Shown one piece after another: positions 1 to 7,076 of a stretch of 7,577 nt of DNA (its first letter is position 1; each line of letters begins with the position of its first letter). A model generated the notes under the pieces. It ran no database searches and was not told the DNA's origin. It saw only the letters and a list, made by a program, of their open reading frames with translations. Source of the stretch: an uncultured Lachnospiraceae bacterium (GTDB lineage Bacteria > Bacillota_A > Clostridia > Lachnospirales > Lachnospiraceae); NCBI GenBank assembly GCA_902767195.1, contig CACXGS010000378.1:1-7577 (forward strand), read 5' to 3'. Position numbers and translations under genes: made by a program.

Positions 1-716
<716 letters not shown>

Positions 717-720
717 TCAG

Positions 721-728
721 TCCTCCTT
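721..728 (-). promoter_or_regulatory. Ribosome binding site of nifJ
   Basis: Read on the minus strand this is AAGGAGGA, a near-perfect complement to the 16S rRNA 3' end, 7 bases before the ATG at 713. It fixes the start codon and suggests high translation, as expected for an abundant central enzyme. Confidence 0.9.
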
Positions 729-731
729 GTA

Positions 732-781
732 AATGATAAAATACAATTGTGAATCATAATTGTAATAAAAATTTTATCATT
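732..781. repeat. 11-bp perfect inverted repeat flanking the nifJ start region
   Basis: AATGATAAAAT at 732-742 is the exact reverse complement of ATTTTATCATT at 771-781, with 28 bases between. The right arm contains the nifJ -10 box with its extended TG; the left arm lies in the leader. Only the left arm would be present in the nifJ mRNA, so the symmetry can only matter at the DNA level. The sequence is AT-rich, which raises the chance of accidental matches. Confidence 0.5.
742..764. promoter_or_regulatory. 23-base near-perfect palindrome at the predicted nifJ transcription start
   Basis: Arms of 11 bases (TACAATTGTGA at 742-752 and TCATAATTGTA at 754-764) are complementary except for one mismatched pair (749/757), around a single central base. 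It lies directly downstream of the -10 box and covers about +1 to +23 of the predicted nifJ transcript. It could be an operator at which a dimeric repressor blocks initiation, or a 5' hairpin in the mRNA. The regulator is not identifiable: one half (TTGTGAA) matches a Rex half-site but the other does not. Confidence 0.55.
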
Positions 782-799
782 AATTCGTATCAATGTAAA
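771..799 (-). promoter_or_regulatory. Sigma-A-type promoter of nifJ
   Basis: On the minus strand there is a -35 box TTTACA (799-794), a spacer of exactly 17 bases, and a -10 box TAAAAT (776-771). The -10 is preceded by TG with one base between, the extended -10 form. The predicted transcript starts near 764-765, giving a leader of about 51 bases that ends in the AAGGAGGA ribosome binding site. It is the only convincing promoter in the gap between the prepilin peptidase gene and nifJ. The start point is inferred, not shown. Confidence 0.75.
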
Positions 800-889
800 G
801 CGATTGCAAGGCTGTTTCTGGCAAAGGAACGAAATATTTTCCTGTCAATTTTATTTCATAGTCTGCTTTCTAACAGTCTGCAGCAGAAA

Positions 890-1327
890 TCAATTCAGCA
901 TTCCCAGCAAAATACCGATACACAAAAAGGGCCCAAGTGCGAAAACATCTTTTCTTCCTTTTTTCCCGGCAGAAAGAAGAATGAGGGAACAGACCCCGGC
1001 AAGCATGATCCCGACTGTCGCCGCAAACATGATCTTACGTACCCCGAGAAGAAAACCGGCAGCCGCCATTAGTTTCACATCTCCTCCTCCGATCCCTCCT
1101 CCGGTCATCAGAGCCACCAGAAAAAAGAAGCCGCTGACGCAGAAAAGCCCGGCAAAACGCCAGGCTATCTCAGGTTCTCTCACACAGAAGCTGTCGGCAA
1201 TCCCCAGTCCTAACAGCATAAGGTTCTTCCAGTCGGCAATCCGGCCGGTCTTCATGTCCTGCAACGATACTGACAGCAGAACAGCTCCTGCAAATATGTA
1301 TAATATTATATGGAATAACTGTCCCAT
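890..1327 (-). CDS. A24-family (type IV) prepilin peptidase, short form
   Basis: This is a 145-residue, very hydrophobic protein with about six membrane segments, matching the peptidase-only class (TadV/CpaA-like) of A24 aspartic proteases that cut type IV prepilin or pseudopilin leaders at the inner face of the membrane. Both expected catalytic aspartates are present: Asp24 in SLQDMKTGRIADWKN just after the first membrane segment, and Asp83 in the GGGIGGGDVKLM motif, the family's GxGD signature. The N-terminal cysteine-rich methyltransferase domain of PilD-type enzymes is absent, as is usual for this class. I chose the ATG at 1327 because AAGGAG lies 11 bases upstream and the protein then begins at the first membrane helix; a GTG at 1378 would add 17 residues without a ribosome binding site. 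It lies downstream of mltG on the same strand, 84 bases after its stop. No pilin, ATPase or secretin gene is visible, so the substrate is unknown. The ending (LGMLN) looks complete for this short class. Confidence 0.87.
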   Translation of the reverse strand: MGQLFHIILYIFAGAVLLSVSLQDMKTGRIADWKNLMLLGLGIADSFCVREPEIAWRFAGLFCVSGFFFLVALMTGGGIGGGDVKLMAAAGFLLGVRKIMFAATVGIMLAGVCSLILLSAGKKGRKDVFALGPFLCIGILLGMLN

Positions 1328-1394
1328 TTCGATCAACACTCCTTCTAAAGGTTCCATCTGTTTCGTAGAGTATATCACATTTTCATCGAAATGG
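1324..1394 (-). repeat. 10-bp perfect inverted repeat enclosing the prepilin peptidase start codon
   Basis: CCATTTCGAT at 1324-1333 is the exact reverse complement of ATCGAAATGG at 1385-1394, 51 bases apart. In mRNA read from mltG the downstream arm is AUCGAAAUGG, which contains the AUG of the peptidase, while the AAGGAG site sits in the loop. A folded stem would hide the start codon. The upstream arm lies between the mltG stop and the candidate internal promoter start, overlapping that promoter's -35 box and spacer. Confidence 0.55.
1339..1344 (-). promoter_or_regulatory. Ribosome binding site deciding the prepilin peptidase start
   Basis: Minus-strand AAGGAG, within AGAAGGAGTG, ends 11 bases before the ATG at 1327. 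The longer reading beginning with GTG at 1378 has no comparable site, so this element argues for the 145-residue protein. The site lies in the loop of the inverted repeat 1324-1333/1385-1394. Confidence 0.7.
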
Positions 1395-1397
1395 AAA
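1369..1397 (-). promoter_or_regulatory. Candidate internal promoter of the prepilin peptidase gene
   Basis: On the minus strand, TTTCCA (1397-1392), a 17-base spacer and TATACT (1374-1369) with TG one base ahead of the -10 box (extended -10). The -35 matches consensus at 4 of 6 positions and the -10 at 5 of 6. The predicted transcript would start near 1362, between mltG and the peptidase start, allowing expression independent of mltG. Moderate evidence only, as the region is AT-rich. Confidence 0.45.
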
Positions 1398-1411
1398 TAT
1401 TTTACATTTTA

Positions 1412-2623
1412 TTATTCCGGTTTTTTCTTCTCCTGTTTCTGCTCCTCTGTCTGCTCCTCTACCGTCTCAGTTTCTGTGGCAGTGGCCTGTGCTGAGGAAT
1501 GTTCTTCATAGGTCTTAAAGTACAGATTGGATCCATCCTTCTTTTTCATATCCGTCTGGAAAAACAGATAATCATGGTCTTCCGCATTCAGTACCCCGTC
1601 TATGGCTCCAAGCCCGGGATTACAGATGGGTCCCGGGGGCAGTCCTTTATGAAGGTAAGTGTTATAGGGCGATTCGACCTTCAGATCGTTGTGATATACC
1701 TTCTGCTTCCCGTAAAGGCCCTTGGTCACGGCATAGACTACGGTAGAGTCCAGCTGGAGTTTCATGCCTTTGTCCAGACGGTTCTGAAGCACACCGGCTA
1801 CCGTCGGGTACTCCTCCTCCAGGATGGTCTCCTTCTGGATCAGAGAAGCACGGATAATCACCTCTTCCGGACTCATGCCCATAGCTTCCGCCCGGTCCAT
1901 TCTGGTCTTGTCAAAATGCTTCTCAAAATTGGTCAACATGTCCATAATCAGGTCCTGTGATGTCATGCTTTCGTCCAGATAGTAGGTGTCCGGATAGAGA
2001 AAACCCTGCAGAGTATAGTCCACCGAGTCTTTATCGGGAAGAGCATCAGCGAAAGCAAAATCACCGGAATAATTCTTCACGGCATTCAGGAATTCTCCTG
2101 CCTTCACAAAGCCCTGTTCCTCCAGACGCCGGGCAATCTGTTCCACGCTGTAGCCCTCCGGAACCATCAATATATTTTTACCTTTCCTGGCCGCCTCTTT
2201 GGACATCACTTTTATGATTTCCTCCAGAGACATGCCCCGGCTGACTTCAAAAGTTCCGTAGCGGATGGTTTTCTCTCCTCTTGTCCGATATGCCTTGAGA
2301 AGGAATGGCAGGTGATACCGGATCACTCCTGCTTCCACCAGTTTGTCGGCAATCTCCCGGATATCATCCCCCTTATCAATGGTGATGGTAACCATCTCAC
2401 CCTCACCGGTACTCTTGCGATAGTATTCTTTTGCCATCAGCCCTCCCAGAAGAAGGGCAGCTACAAGGAGAAGTCCGAGAATCCCCAGGAAAAACACCCG
2501 GAAAAAGACTCTCGGGCTGCTTTCCTCCTCTTCCATTCCTCTATTCTTCTTTCGCGGTCTGCGGTCTTTCCTGTCCAGACGGCTTTTGATCTCCTCCATG
2601 TTTTGTCTTTCTCTATCCTCCAT
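1412..2623 (-). CDS. mltG: Endolytic murein transglycosylase MltG (YceG family)
   Basis: A 403-residue membrane-anchored lytic transglycosylase that cuts nascent glycan strands within the chain, releasing them from or setting the length of newly made peptidoglycan. Seen: a highly charged cytosolic N-terminus (1-37), one membrane helix (about 40-63), a LysM-like module with VTITIDKGDDIREIADKL (78-95) and YGTFEVSRGMSLEEII (122-137), VPEGYSVEQIARRL (154-167), GFLYPDTYYL (207-216), the catalytic block ASLIQKET (259-266), VAGVLQNRL (275-283), LQLDSTVVYA (289-298), SPYNTYLHKGLPPGPICNPG (318-337) and HDYLFFQTD (350-358). Glu265 aligns with the catalytic Glu218 I recall for E. coli MltG. The position two residues before it is Gln263 rather than the Glu of E. 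coli. The last 30 residues are a low-complexity Glu/Gln/Thr/Lys tail. ATG at 2623 has AGAGGAG 6 bases upstream. It is the first gene of its strand after a divergent spacer; the prepilin peptidase follows. No clear promoter of its own was found. Confidence 0.95.
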   Translation of the reverse strand: MEDRERQNMEEIKSRLDRKDRRPRKKNRGMEEEESSPRVFFRVFFLGILGLLLVAALLLGGLMAKEYYRKSTGEGEMVTITIDKGDDIREIADKLVEAGVIRYHLPFLLKAYRTRGEKTIRYGTFEVSRGMSLEEIIKVMSKEAARKGKNILMVPEGYSVEQIARRLEEQGFVKAGEFLNAVKNYSGDFAFADALPDKDSVDYTLQGFLYPDTYYLDESMTSQDLIMDMLTNFEKHFDKTRMDRAEAMGMSPEEVIIRASLIQKETILEEEYPTVAGVLQNRLDKGMKLQLDSTVVYAVTKGLYGKQKVYHNDLKVESPYNTYLHKGLPPGPICNPGLGAIDGVLNAEDHDYLFFQTDMKKKDGSNLYFKTYEEHSSAQATATETETVEEQTEEQKQEKKKPE

Positions 2624-2629
2624 ATCTGA

Positions 2630-2636
2630 CTCCTCT
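2630..2636 (-). promoter_or_regulatory. Ribosome binding site of mltG
   Basis: Minus-strand AGAGGAG, 6 bases before the ATG at 2623. The in-frame ATG at codon 9 has only an A-rich stretch ahead of it, so this site favours the longer, 403-residue reading. Confidence 0.75.
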
Positions 2637-2678
2637 TTTGCGTTTCCGGGAGTTTAATTTTTTGAGTCTTCCCTGCGG

Positions 2679-2707
2679 TTTACTTTCTTTTTGTATTTCG
2701 TTATACT
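2679..2707 (+). promoter_or_regulatory. Sigma-A-type promoter of the GNAT gene
   Basis: TTTACT (2679-2684), a spacer of exactly 17 bases, and TATACT (2702-2707), each 5 of 6 to consensus. The predicted start is near 2714, 25 bases before the ATG at 2739, leaving a short leader that contains the ribosome binding site. It lies in the 115-base spacer between the divergent mltG and GNAT genes. Confidence 0.7.
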
Positions 2708-2724
2708 GTATTAATAACGATTCG

Positions 2725-2731
2725 AAGGGTG
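2725..2731 (+). promoter_or_regulatory. Ribosome binding site of the GNAT gene
   Basis: AAGGGTG, 7 bases before the ATG at 2739; a moderate match to the Shine-Dalgarno consensus that supports this start codon. Confidence 0.55.
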
Positions 2732-2738
2732 TATTATT

Positions 2739-3608
2739 ATGACTTCTCCCACATATTGTATTCATTTATTTCTGGCGGAACCCATAGCGGAGCAGTACGC
2801 CAGCCATATCCGGTGCCACACATTTAATTATATCATATATAAACACAATTCAGAAGTCCCCCTTACACACTCTATGCTTCTTTCTCACCGGGGACCTTCT
2901 CTGCAGCAGACAGGAGAAAATGAAAACAGAGATATTCTCCTATGTGATACAGACCGGCTGCTTGAGCAGGCCGGCCGGATTCCCTGTCCCCGCATCGCCG
3001 TTTCCCACAGCGCCAATAAGGGAGAGAGTCTTATGTCTTGTCCCTGGCTGATCTGTTCCCCCGAAGCTCTGAATGAGCATTTCCTGAATCAGGTCTGGTG
3101 CAGGTATCACAAGTATCCCATAAGCATCCTTGAGACAGAGCGATGTATTCTCCGGGAGCTGACCCTTTCGGACCTGCCCGGTCTCATGAAACTGCAGGAG
3201 GAGAACGATTCAGACCCTTCCGCCTGCTTTTTCCCGCCGGAGCTTTTTCCGGAGGAAGCGGAAAAATATTTGAATAACTACATCAACCAGCAGTATCCTT
3301 TCTACGGTTACGGTTACTATGGGATTCTCCTCAGGCAGCCTGCAGAGCATCCTCTGATTGGCATCATCGGTTTATCCGCCACTGCCACAGAAGACAGGGA
3401 AGAGGAAACAGGCACCGAGATTGGCTATGCCCTGCTGGAAAAATATCAGGGCAGGGGAATCTGCTCCGAGATTCTCCCCGCCCTGCTTAAGTATATTCAA
3501 TTCTATTACAGTCCGGATCCTGTCGTAGCCAGAATCCGCAGAGACAACATTGCCTCCATCCGTCTTGCTTCGAAGAATCTTCTTGACATCATTCTGACAG
3601 ATCCGTGA
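2739..3608 (+). CDS. Two-domain GNAT-family N-acetyltransferase, RimJ/RimL-like, with clipped C-terminus
   Basis: A 289-residue protein. The C-terminal half (about 128-289) is a GNAT domain of the RimJ/RimL type (Acetyltransf_3-like), which transfers acetyl from acetyl-CoA to an amine: [19 protein letters not shown] (132-150), LIGIIGLS (206-213), [20 protein letters not shown] (227-246, with the pyrophosphate-binding YQGRG loop), and [17 protein letters not shown] (264-280). The substrate cannot be told from sequence. The N-terminal 125 residues form a separate domain with alternating strand-like and helical stretches (ILLCD 66-70, RIAVSH 85-90, WLICSPEAL 103-111) that resembles half of a HAD/Rossmann-like fold without an obvious catalytic DxD; that assignment is tentative. 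Oddity: the family normally continues past NxxSxRLxxKxGF with further strands, but here the reading frame ends about 16 residues after that point, inside the overlap with queA. It has its own promoter, and is the only plus-strand gene, convergent with queA and divergent from mltG. Confidence 0.8.
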   Translation: MTSPTYCIHLFLAEPIAEQYASHIRCHTFNYIIYKHNSEVPLTHSMLLSHRGPSLQQTGENENRDILLCDTDRLLEQAGRIPCPRIAVSHSANKGESLMSCPWLICSPEALNEHFLNQVWCRYHKYPISILETERCILRELTLSDLPGLMKLQEENDSDPSACFFPPELFPEEAEKYLNNYINQQYPFYGYGYYGILLRQPAEHPLIGIIGLSATATEDREEETGTEIGYALLEKYQGRGICSEILPALLKYIQFYYSPDPVVARIRRDNIASIRLASKNLLDIILTDP

Positions 3609-4626
3609 TAAACATGGCATCGCCGAAGGAAAAGAAACGATAGCGGCGTTCCACCGCTTCCCTGTAAGCGGCCAGGATATGCTCTCTTCCCGCCAGTGCC
3701 GACACCAGCATCAACAAAGTTGATTCCGGCAGATGAAAGTTGGTGATCAGCGCATCGATGCATTTAAACCGGTATCCGGGGTAAATGAAAATCTTGGTAT
3801 CACCACTGCCCGCATGGACCACACCGTTATCATCAGTTACGGTCTCCAGGGTTCTGGTGGAGGTGGTTCCCACGGAAATAACCCTGCCGCCGCCTTCTTT
3901 GATCCGGTTGATGCAGGATGCCGCATCTTCCGTTACCTGGTACCATTCAGAGTGCATCTCATGCTCCAGTACATTGTCCACCTTTACCGGCCGGAACGTG
4001 CCAAGGCCAACATGGAGGGTAATCCGCACCACCGGTATTCCCATGGCTTCGATATCAGCAAGGAGTTCCTCTGTGAAATGAAGTCCCGCCGTTGGCGCTG
4101 CCGCTGACCCGTCATATCTGGCATAGACCGTCTGATAACGGTTCCTGTCCTGAAGCTTGTGTGTGATATAGGGGGGAAGGGGCATCTGGCCTAACCGGTC
4201 CAGCACCTCCTCAAAAATTCCCTCATAATAGAAACGCACATGCCGGTTCCCGTCCGGAAGCACCTCCAGGATCTCTCCCGTAAGTTCTCCGTCTCCGAAA
4301 ACCACCCGGCTTCCTTCGCGAAGTTTCTTTCCCGGTCTGACCAGGGTCTCCCATACATCTTTTTCCTTACGCTTCAGAAGAAAAATCTCTGCCTTCCCTC
4401 CGCTGTTTTCCCTCATTCCGATCAGACGGGCCGGAATGACCCGGGTATCATTGATCACCAGACAGTCGCCGGGTTTCAGATAGTCCTTAATATCACGGAA
4501 TATCCGGTGCTCTATCTGCCCTGTGTTCTTATCCAGCACCATCAGCCTGGAAGAAGACCGGTCTTCTAAAGGATCCTGGGCAATCAGCTCTTTGGGAAGG
4601 TCAAAAGTAAAATCACTTGTTCTCAT
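3589..4626 (-). CDS. queA: S-adenosylmethionine:tRNA ribosyltransferase-isomerase QueA
   Basis: A full-length, 345-residue cytosolic enzyme that transfers and isomerises the ribosyl part of S-adenosylmethionine onto preQ1 at the wobble position (34) of GUN-anticodon tRNAs, giving epoxyqueuosine in the queuosine pathway. Seen: [17 protein letters not shown] (1-17), SSRLMVLD (25-32), [15 protein letters not shown] (56-70), AEIFLLKR (79-86), [11 protein letters not shown] (95-105), GQMPLPPYI (146-154), RYQTVYAR (163-170), [11 protein letters not shown] (175-185), [11 protein letters not shown] (204-214), HEMHSEWY (222-229), GTTSTRTLE (253-261), FIYPGYRF (280-287), [16 protein letters not shown] (295-310) and FSFGDAMFI (332-340). 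The start follows the pheT stop by two bases (TAA-AT-ATG) with no Shine-Dalgarno sequence at the right distance, so translation is probably coupled to pheT. The MRTSDF beginning is canonical, supporting this start. Its last 20 bases overlap the convergent GNAT gene. Confidence 0.97.
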   Translation of the reverse strand: MRTSDFTFDLPKELIAQDPLEDRSSSRLMVLDKNTGQIEHRIFRDIKDYLKPGDCLVINDTRVIPARLIGMRENSGGKAEIFLLKRKEKDVWETLVRPGKKLREGSRVVFGDGELTGEILEVLPDGNRHVRFYYEGIFEEVLDRLGQMPLPPYITHKLQDRNRYQTVYARYDGSAAAPTAGLHFTEELLADIEAMGIPVVRITLHVGLGTFRPVKVDNVLEHEMHSEWYQVTEDAASCINRIKEGGGRVISVGTTSTRTLETVTDDNGVVHAGSGDTKIFIYPGYRFKCIDALITNFHLPESTLLMLVSALAGREHILAAYREAVERRYRFFSFGDAMFITDLSE

Positions 4627-4628
4627 AT

Positions 4629-7058
4629 TTATGCACGCAGTTCTACGCCAATCTTCTCGAGCTCATTCAGGATCTTGTCGACAATCTTGTTAACTTCCGA
4701 AGCCTCCAGGCTCCGCTCCGGCGAACGGAATACCAGACTGAAAGCCACAGACTTCTTGCCGGGCCCGACCTGAGCTCCCTCGTAAACATCAAACAAGGTC
4801 ACACTCTCCATCAGCTTTCCGCCCCTGGCGTGCATGATCTTCTCCACCTGTCCCACGAAAACGGACTTATCCATAACCAGACTTAAATCTCTGTTTACAG
4901 CCGGGAATTTGGCCACTCCATGGTACTTGCGGTCAAAGGTCGCTTTTTCAACCAATACCGGAAGATCCAGTGCTGCTACGTAAGGTTCGCAGTTCTTCAT
5001 GTCATAATTGGCACAGACTGCCGGGTGGATCTGACCGATATAGCCGGCATATACACCCTCCACCATCACAAGGGCCTGTCTTCCCGGGTGAAGGAAGGTC
5101 TTCTCATGGGTCGGCTCGAATTCCACTTTGCCCTCAAGGCCAAGCTTTAAGAACATCTCCTCAAGGACTCCCTTAAGCAGGAAGAAGTCTCCGTCGCCAT
5201 ACATACCAAGGACAAGTCTTTTTCTCTCTTCCGGCAGTTCCGTCAGCGGAAGTGCCTTGGGAAGATAGACATTGCCGATCTCATACAGGCGGACATCTTT
5301 ATTTCTATGGTTAAAATTAGTTGCCAGTGAAGTCAGCATACCATTCAGCTCCACGGTACGCATGATACTGTAATCCTCTCCCAGAGGATTGGCAATGACA
5401 ACGGCATTCCTCAACTCATCATCGGGGTCCATAAGGAGCTTGTCAAACACTTTGGGACTCTCAAAGGAGAAACACATGCCGCCACTGAAACCATTCTGCT
5501 CTGCCAGATCCCGGAGAGTGTCCTCCACTCTGGCCGCGAAGGTCTTCTTTCCCGCTGTGGCTTCCCCGTGGGGAAGGGTTGTGGGGATGTTGTCATAACC
5601 GAAAAATCTTGCCACTTCTTCTGCCATATCCGCACTGCAGCGAAGATCCTGGCGGAAGGAAGGAATGTGGAGCATATTTGTCTCTTTATCGTAATCAATC
5701 TCAAGGCGTTTAAAATAATCGAGCATAGTCTCTTCCGGGACTTCGGTGCCAAGAAGCTTATTATATTTATCCGGCTCAAAGGGGAGGAAGACTTCCTCCA
5801 CCGGGTTCGGATATACATCCACGACACCCGCTACCACATCGCCGGCATCCAGCTCCTCGATCAGCTGACAGGCACGATTGATGGCCGCCAGAGCATTCTC
5901 CGGATCCAGACCTTTCTCAAACTTGCCGGAGGCATCGGTTCTCATACCGATTCTCTTGGAAGAAAGGCGGATGTTGGTTCCGTCGAAATTCGCCGCTTCA
6001 AAGAGGAGGGTCTTGATATCATCGGTAACCATGGAGTTCTCTCCACCCATGATACCGGCAATTCCTACCGGGCCTTCCGCATCATTGATCATAAGAACAT
6101 CATGGTCCAGTTTGCGTTCCTGTCCGTCCAGCGTTGTAAAAACATCACCGTCTTCTGCTCTCTTAACAATAATCTTGCGGCCGCGGATCTTATCCATGTC
6201 GTAAGCATGCATGGGCTGACCGTACTCTTCCATCACATAATTGGTAATGTCTACCAGGTTGTTGATGGGACGGATTCCCATGGCAGCCAGCCTTCTCTGC
6301 ATCCATTCCGGTGAGGGGGCAAGGCGGATATTCTCCACCACTCTGGCTGTGAATCTGGGACAGAGGTCCTCATCTTTAATCTCAACAGAAATATAATCGG
6401 CAGCGTTCCCCTCTTTTCCTGTCTCCGTCACCTGAGGCGGATAGAAAGGCTTCTCAAAAGTAGCCGCAGCTTCTCTTGCCATGCCGATCATTGAGAAGCA
6501 GTCCACACGGTTACTGGTAATCTCAAACTCAACGACTGCGTCATGGAGCCCCAGGGCTTCCACGGCGTCATCACCCGGTTTAACATCCTTCGACGAATCA
6601 AAAATATATATTCCGTTCTCCGGTGCTTCCGGATACATATCCCGGCTGCTTCCCAGCTCTTCAATGGAGCACATCATTCCGTAGCTCATAACCCCTCTGA
6701 GTTTACCCTTTTTAATCTTGATACCGCTCTCGGGATTGGGGCTTCCGTCATGTCCTCCGGCAACCTTTCCGCCGTCAAGAACGACAGGAACCAGGATTCC
6801 TTCTGTCACATTGGGAGCTCCCGTTACAATCTGAACAGTCTCGTCTCCGATGTCCACCTGACATACAATCAGCTTGTCAGCATCCGGATGTTTCTCGATC
6901 TTTACAACTTTTCCTACAACAATTTTCTCAAGATTCTTGTCAAGGTATACTGCATTCTCTACATGAGAACCTGACAGAGTCATCTTATCAACGTATTCCT
7001 GAACCGTGCAGTCCAGGTCAGGTACATATGCTTTTATCCATGAAATCGGTGTATTCAT
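4629..7058 (-). CDS. pheT: Phenylalanine--tRNA ligase beta subunit
   Basis: The 809-residue beta subunit of the cytosolic alpha2-beta2 phenylalanyl-tRNA synthetase, which charges tRNA-Phe; the beta chain recognises tRNA and edits mischarged Tyr-tRNA-Phe. All modules of the family appear in order: N-terminal [13 protein letters not shown] (1-13), an EMAP-like tRNA-binding fold (about 42-155, [17 protein letters not shown] at 47-63), the B3/B4 editing region (about 210-400, with [20 protein letters not shown] at 263-282 and [10 protein letters not shown] at 335-344), a B5 DNA-binding-like domain (about 410-485), the catalytic-like core (about 490-690, [12 protein letters not shown] at 557-568, LYEIGNVY at 591-598) and the ferredoxin-fold anticodon-binding domain (about 715-808, [13 protein letters not shown] at 718-730). 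Length is that of the usual long form, so it looks intact. ATG at 7058 has AAGGAG 10 bases upstream. It begins 18 bases after the pheS stop and ends two bases before queA, forming one operon. Confidence 0.98.
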   Translation of the reverse strand: MNTPISWIKAYVPDLDCTVQEYVDKMTLSGSHVENAVYLDKNLEKIVVGKVVKIEKHPDADKLIVCQVDIGDETVQIVTGAPNVTEGILVPVVLDGGKVAGGHDGSPNPESGIKIKKGKLRGVMSYGMMCSIEELGSSRDMYPEAPENGIYIFDSSKDVKPGDDAVEALGLHDAVVEFEITSNRVDCFSMIGMAREAAATFEKPFYPPQVTETGKEGNAADYISVEIKDEDLCPRFTARVVENIRLAPSPEWMQRRLAAMGIRPINNLVDITNYVMEEYGQPMHAYDMDKIRGRKIIVKRAEDGDVFTTLDGQERKLDHDVLMINDAEGPVGIAGIMGGENSMVTDDIKTLLFEAANFDGTNIRLSSKRIGMRTDASGKFEKGLDPENALAAINRACQLIEELDAGDVVAGVVDVYPNPVEEVFLPFEPDKYNKLLGTEVPEETMLDYFKRLEIDYDKETNMLHIPSFRQDLRCSADMAEEVARFFGYDNIPTTLPHGEATAGKKTFAARVEDTLRDLAEQNGFSGGMCFSFESPKVFDKLLMDPDDELRNAVVIANPLGEDYSIMRTVELNGMLTSLATNFNHRNKDVRLYEIGNVYLPKALPLTELPEERKRLVLGMYGDGDFFLLKGVLEEMFLKLGLEGKVEFEPTHEKTFLHPGRQALVMVEGVYAGYIGQIHPAVCANYDMKNCEPYVAALDLPVLVEKATFDRKYHGVAKFPAVNRDLSLVMDKSVFVGQVEKIMHARGGKLMESVTLFDVYEGAQVGPGKKSVAFSLVFRSPERSLEASEVNKIVDKILNELEKIGVELRA

Positions 7059-7068
7059 TGTCTGTTCT

Positions 7069-7074
7069 CTCCTT
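7069..7074 (-). promoter_or_regulatory. Ribosome binding site of pheT
   Basis: Minus-strand AAGGAG, within GGGAAGGAGAG, lies in the 18-base pheS-pheT gap, 10 bases before the pheT ATG and directly after the pheS stop. Its position right behind the pheS stop suggests coupled, balanced translation of the two subunits. Confidence 0.75.
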
Positions 7075-7076
7075 CC

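Noticed and set aside
734..742. Plus-strand extended -10 (TGATAAAAT) mirroring the nifJ -10, perhaps driving antisense RNA over the prepilin peptidase gene
   Set aside because: The -35 position reads AATTCA, a poor match; the symmetry is better explained by the inverted repeat itself.
742..764. Rex or CRP/FNR operator at nifJ
   Set aside because: Only one half (TTGTGAA or TGTGA) fits; the partner half and the spacing do not match either family's site.
843..848. Minus-strand TTGACA, a perfect -35 hexamer upstream of nifJ
   Set aside because: No acceptable -10 box lies 16-18 bases downstream (TTTGCC at the 17-base spacing). The TTTACA-17-TAAAAT pair closer to the gene is far better.
860..881. 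AGTCTGC direct repeat (860-866 and 875-881) after the prepilin peptidase stop, considered as a terminator or attachment site
   Set aside because: It is direct, not inverted, only 7 bp long, and is not followed by a T-run on the minus strand. No terminator is evident here.
1328..1378. Longer prepilin peptidase reading starting at GTG 1378
   Set aside because: The added 17 residues are not membrane-like, the GTG lacks a ribosome binding site, and the ATG at 1327 has AAGGAG and starts at the first helix.
804..1511. Long open frame (235 codons) on the plus strand opposite the prepilin peptidase gene
   Set aside because: It runs antisense to a gene with intact catalytic motifs and has the biased Pro/Ser/Arg-rich composition of a shadow frame.
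2700..2726. Possible minus-strand promoter for mltG (TATAAC with TTCGAA upstream)
   Set aside because: The spacer is only 15 bases and the -35 matches at 3 of 6. It overlaps the stronger plus-strand promoter, so I do not call it, although mltG must have a promoter in or near this spacer.
3622..3650. CGCCG/CGGCG inverted repeat after the GNAT stop as a terminator
   Set aside because: The stem is 5 bp, the loop is 18 bases, there is no T-run, and it lies within conserved queA coding sequence.
5568..6314. Long open frame (248 codons) on the plus strand opposite pheT
   Set aside because: It is a shadow of the well-supported pheT gene, lacks a ribosome binding site, and the protein shows no recognisable domain.
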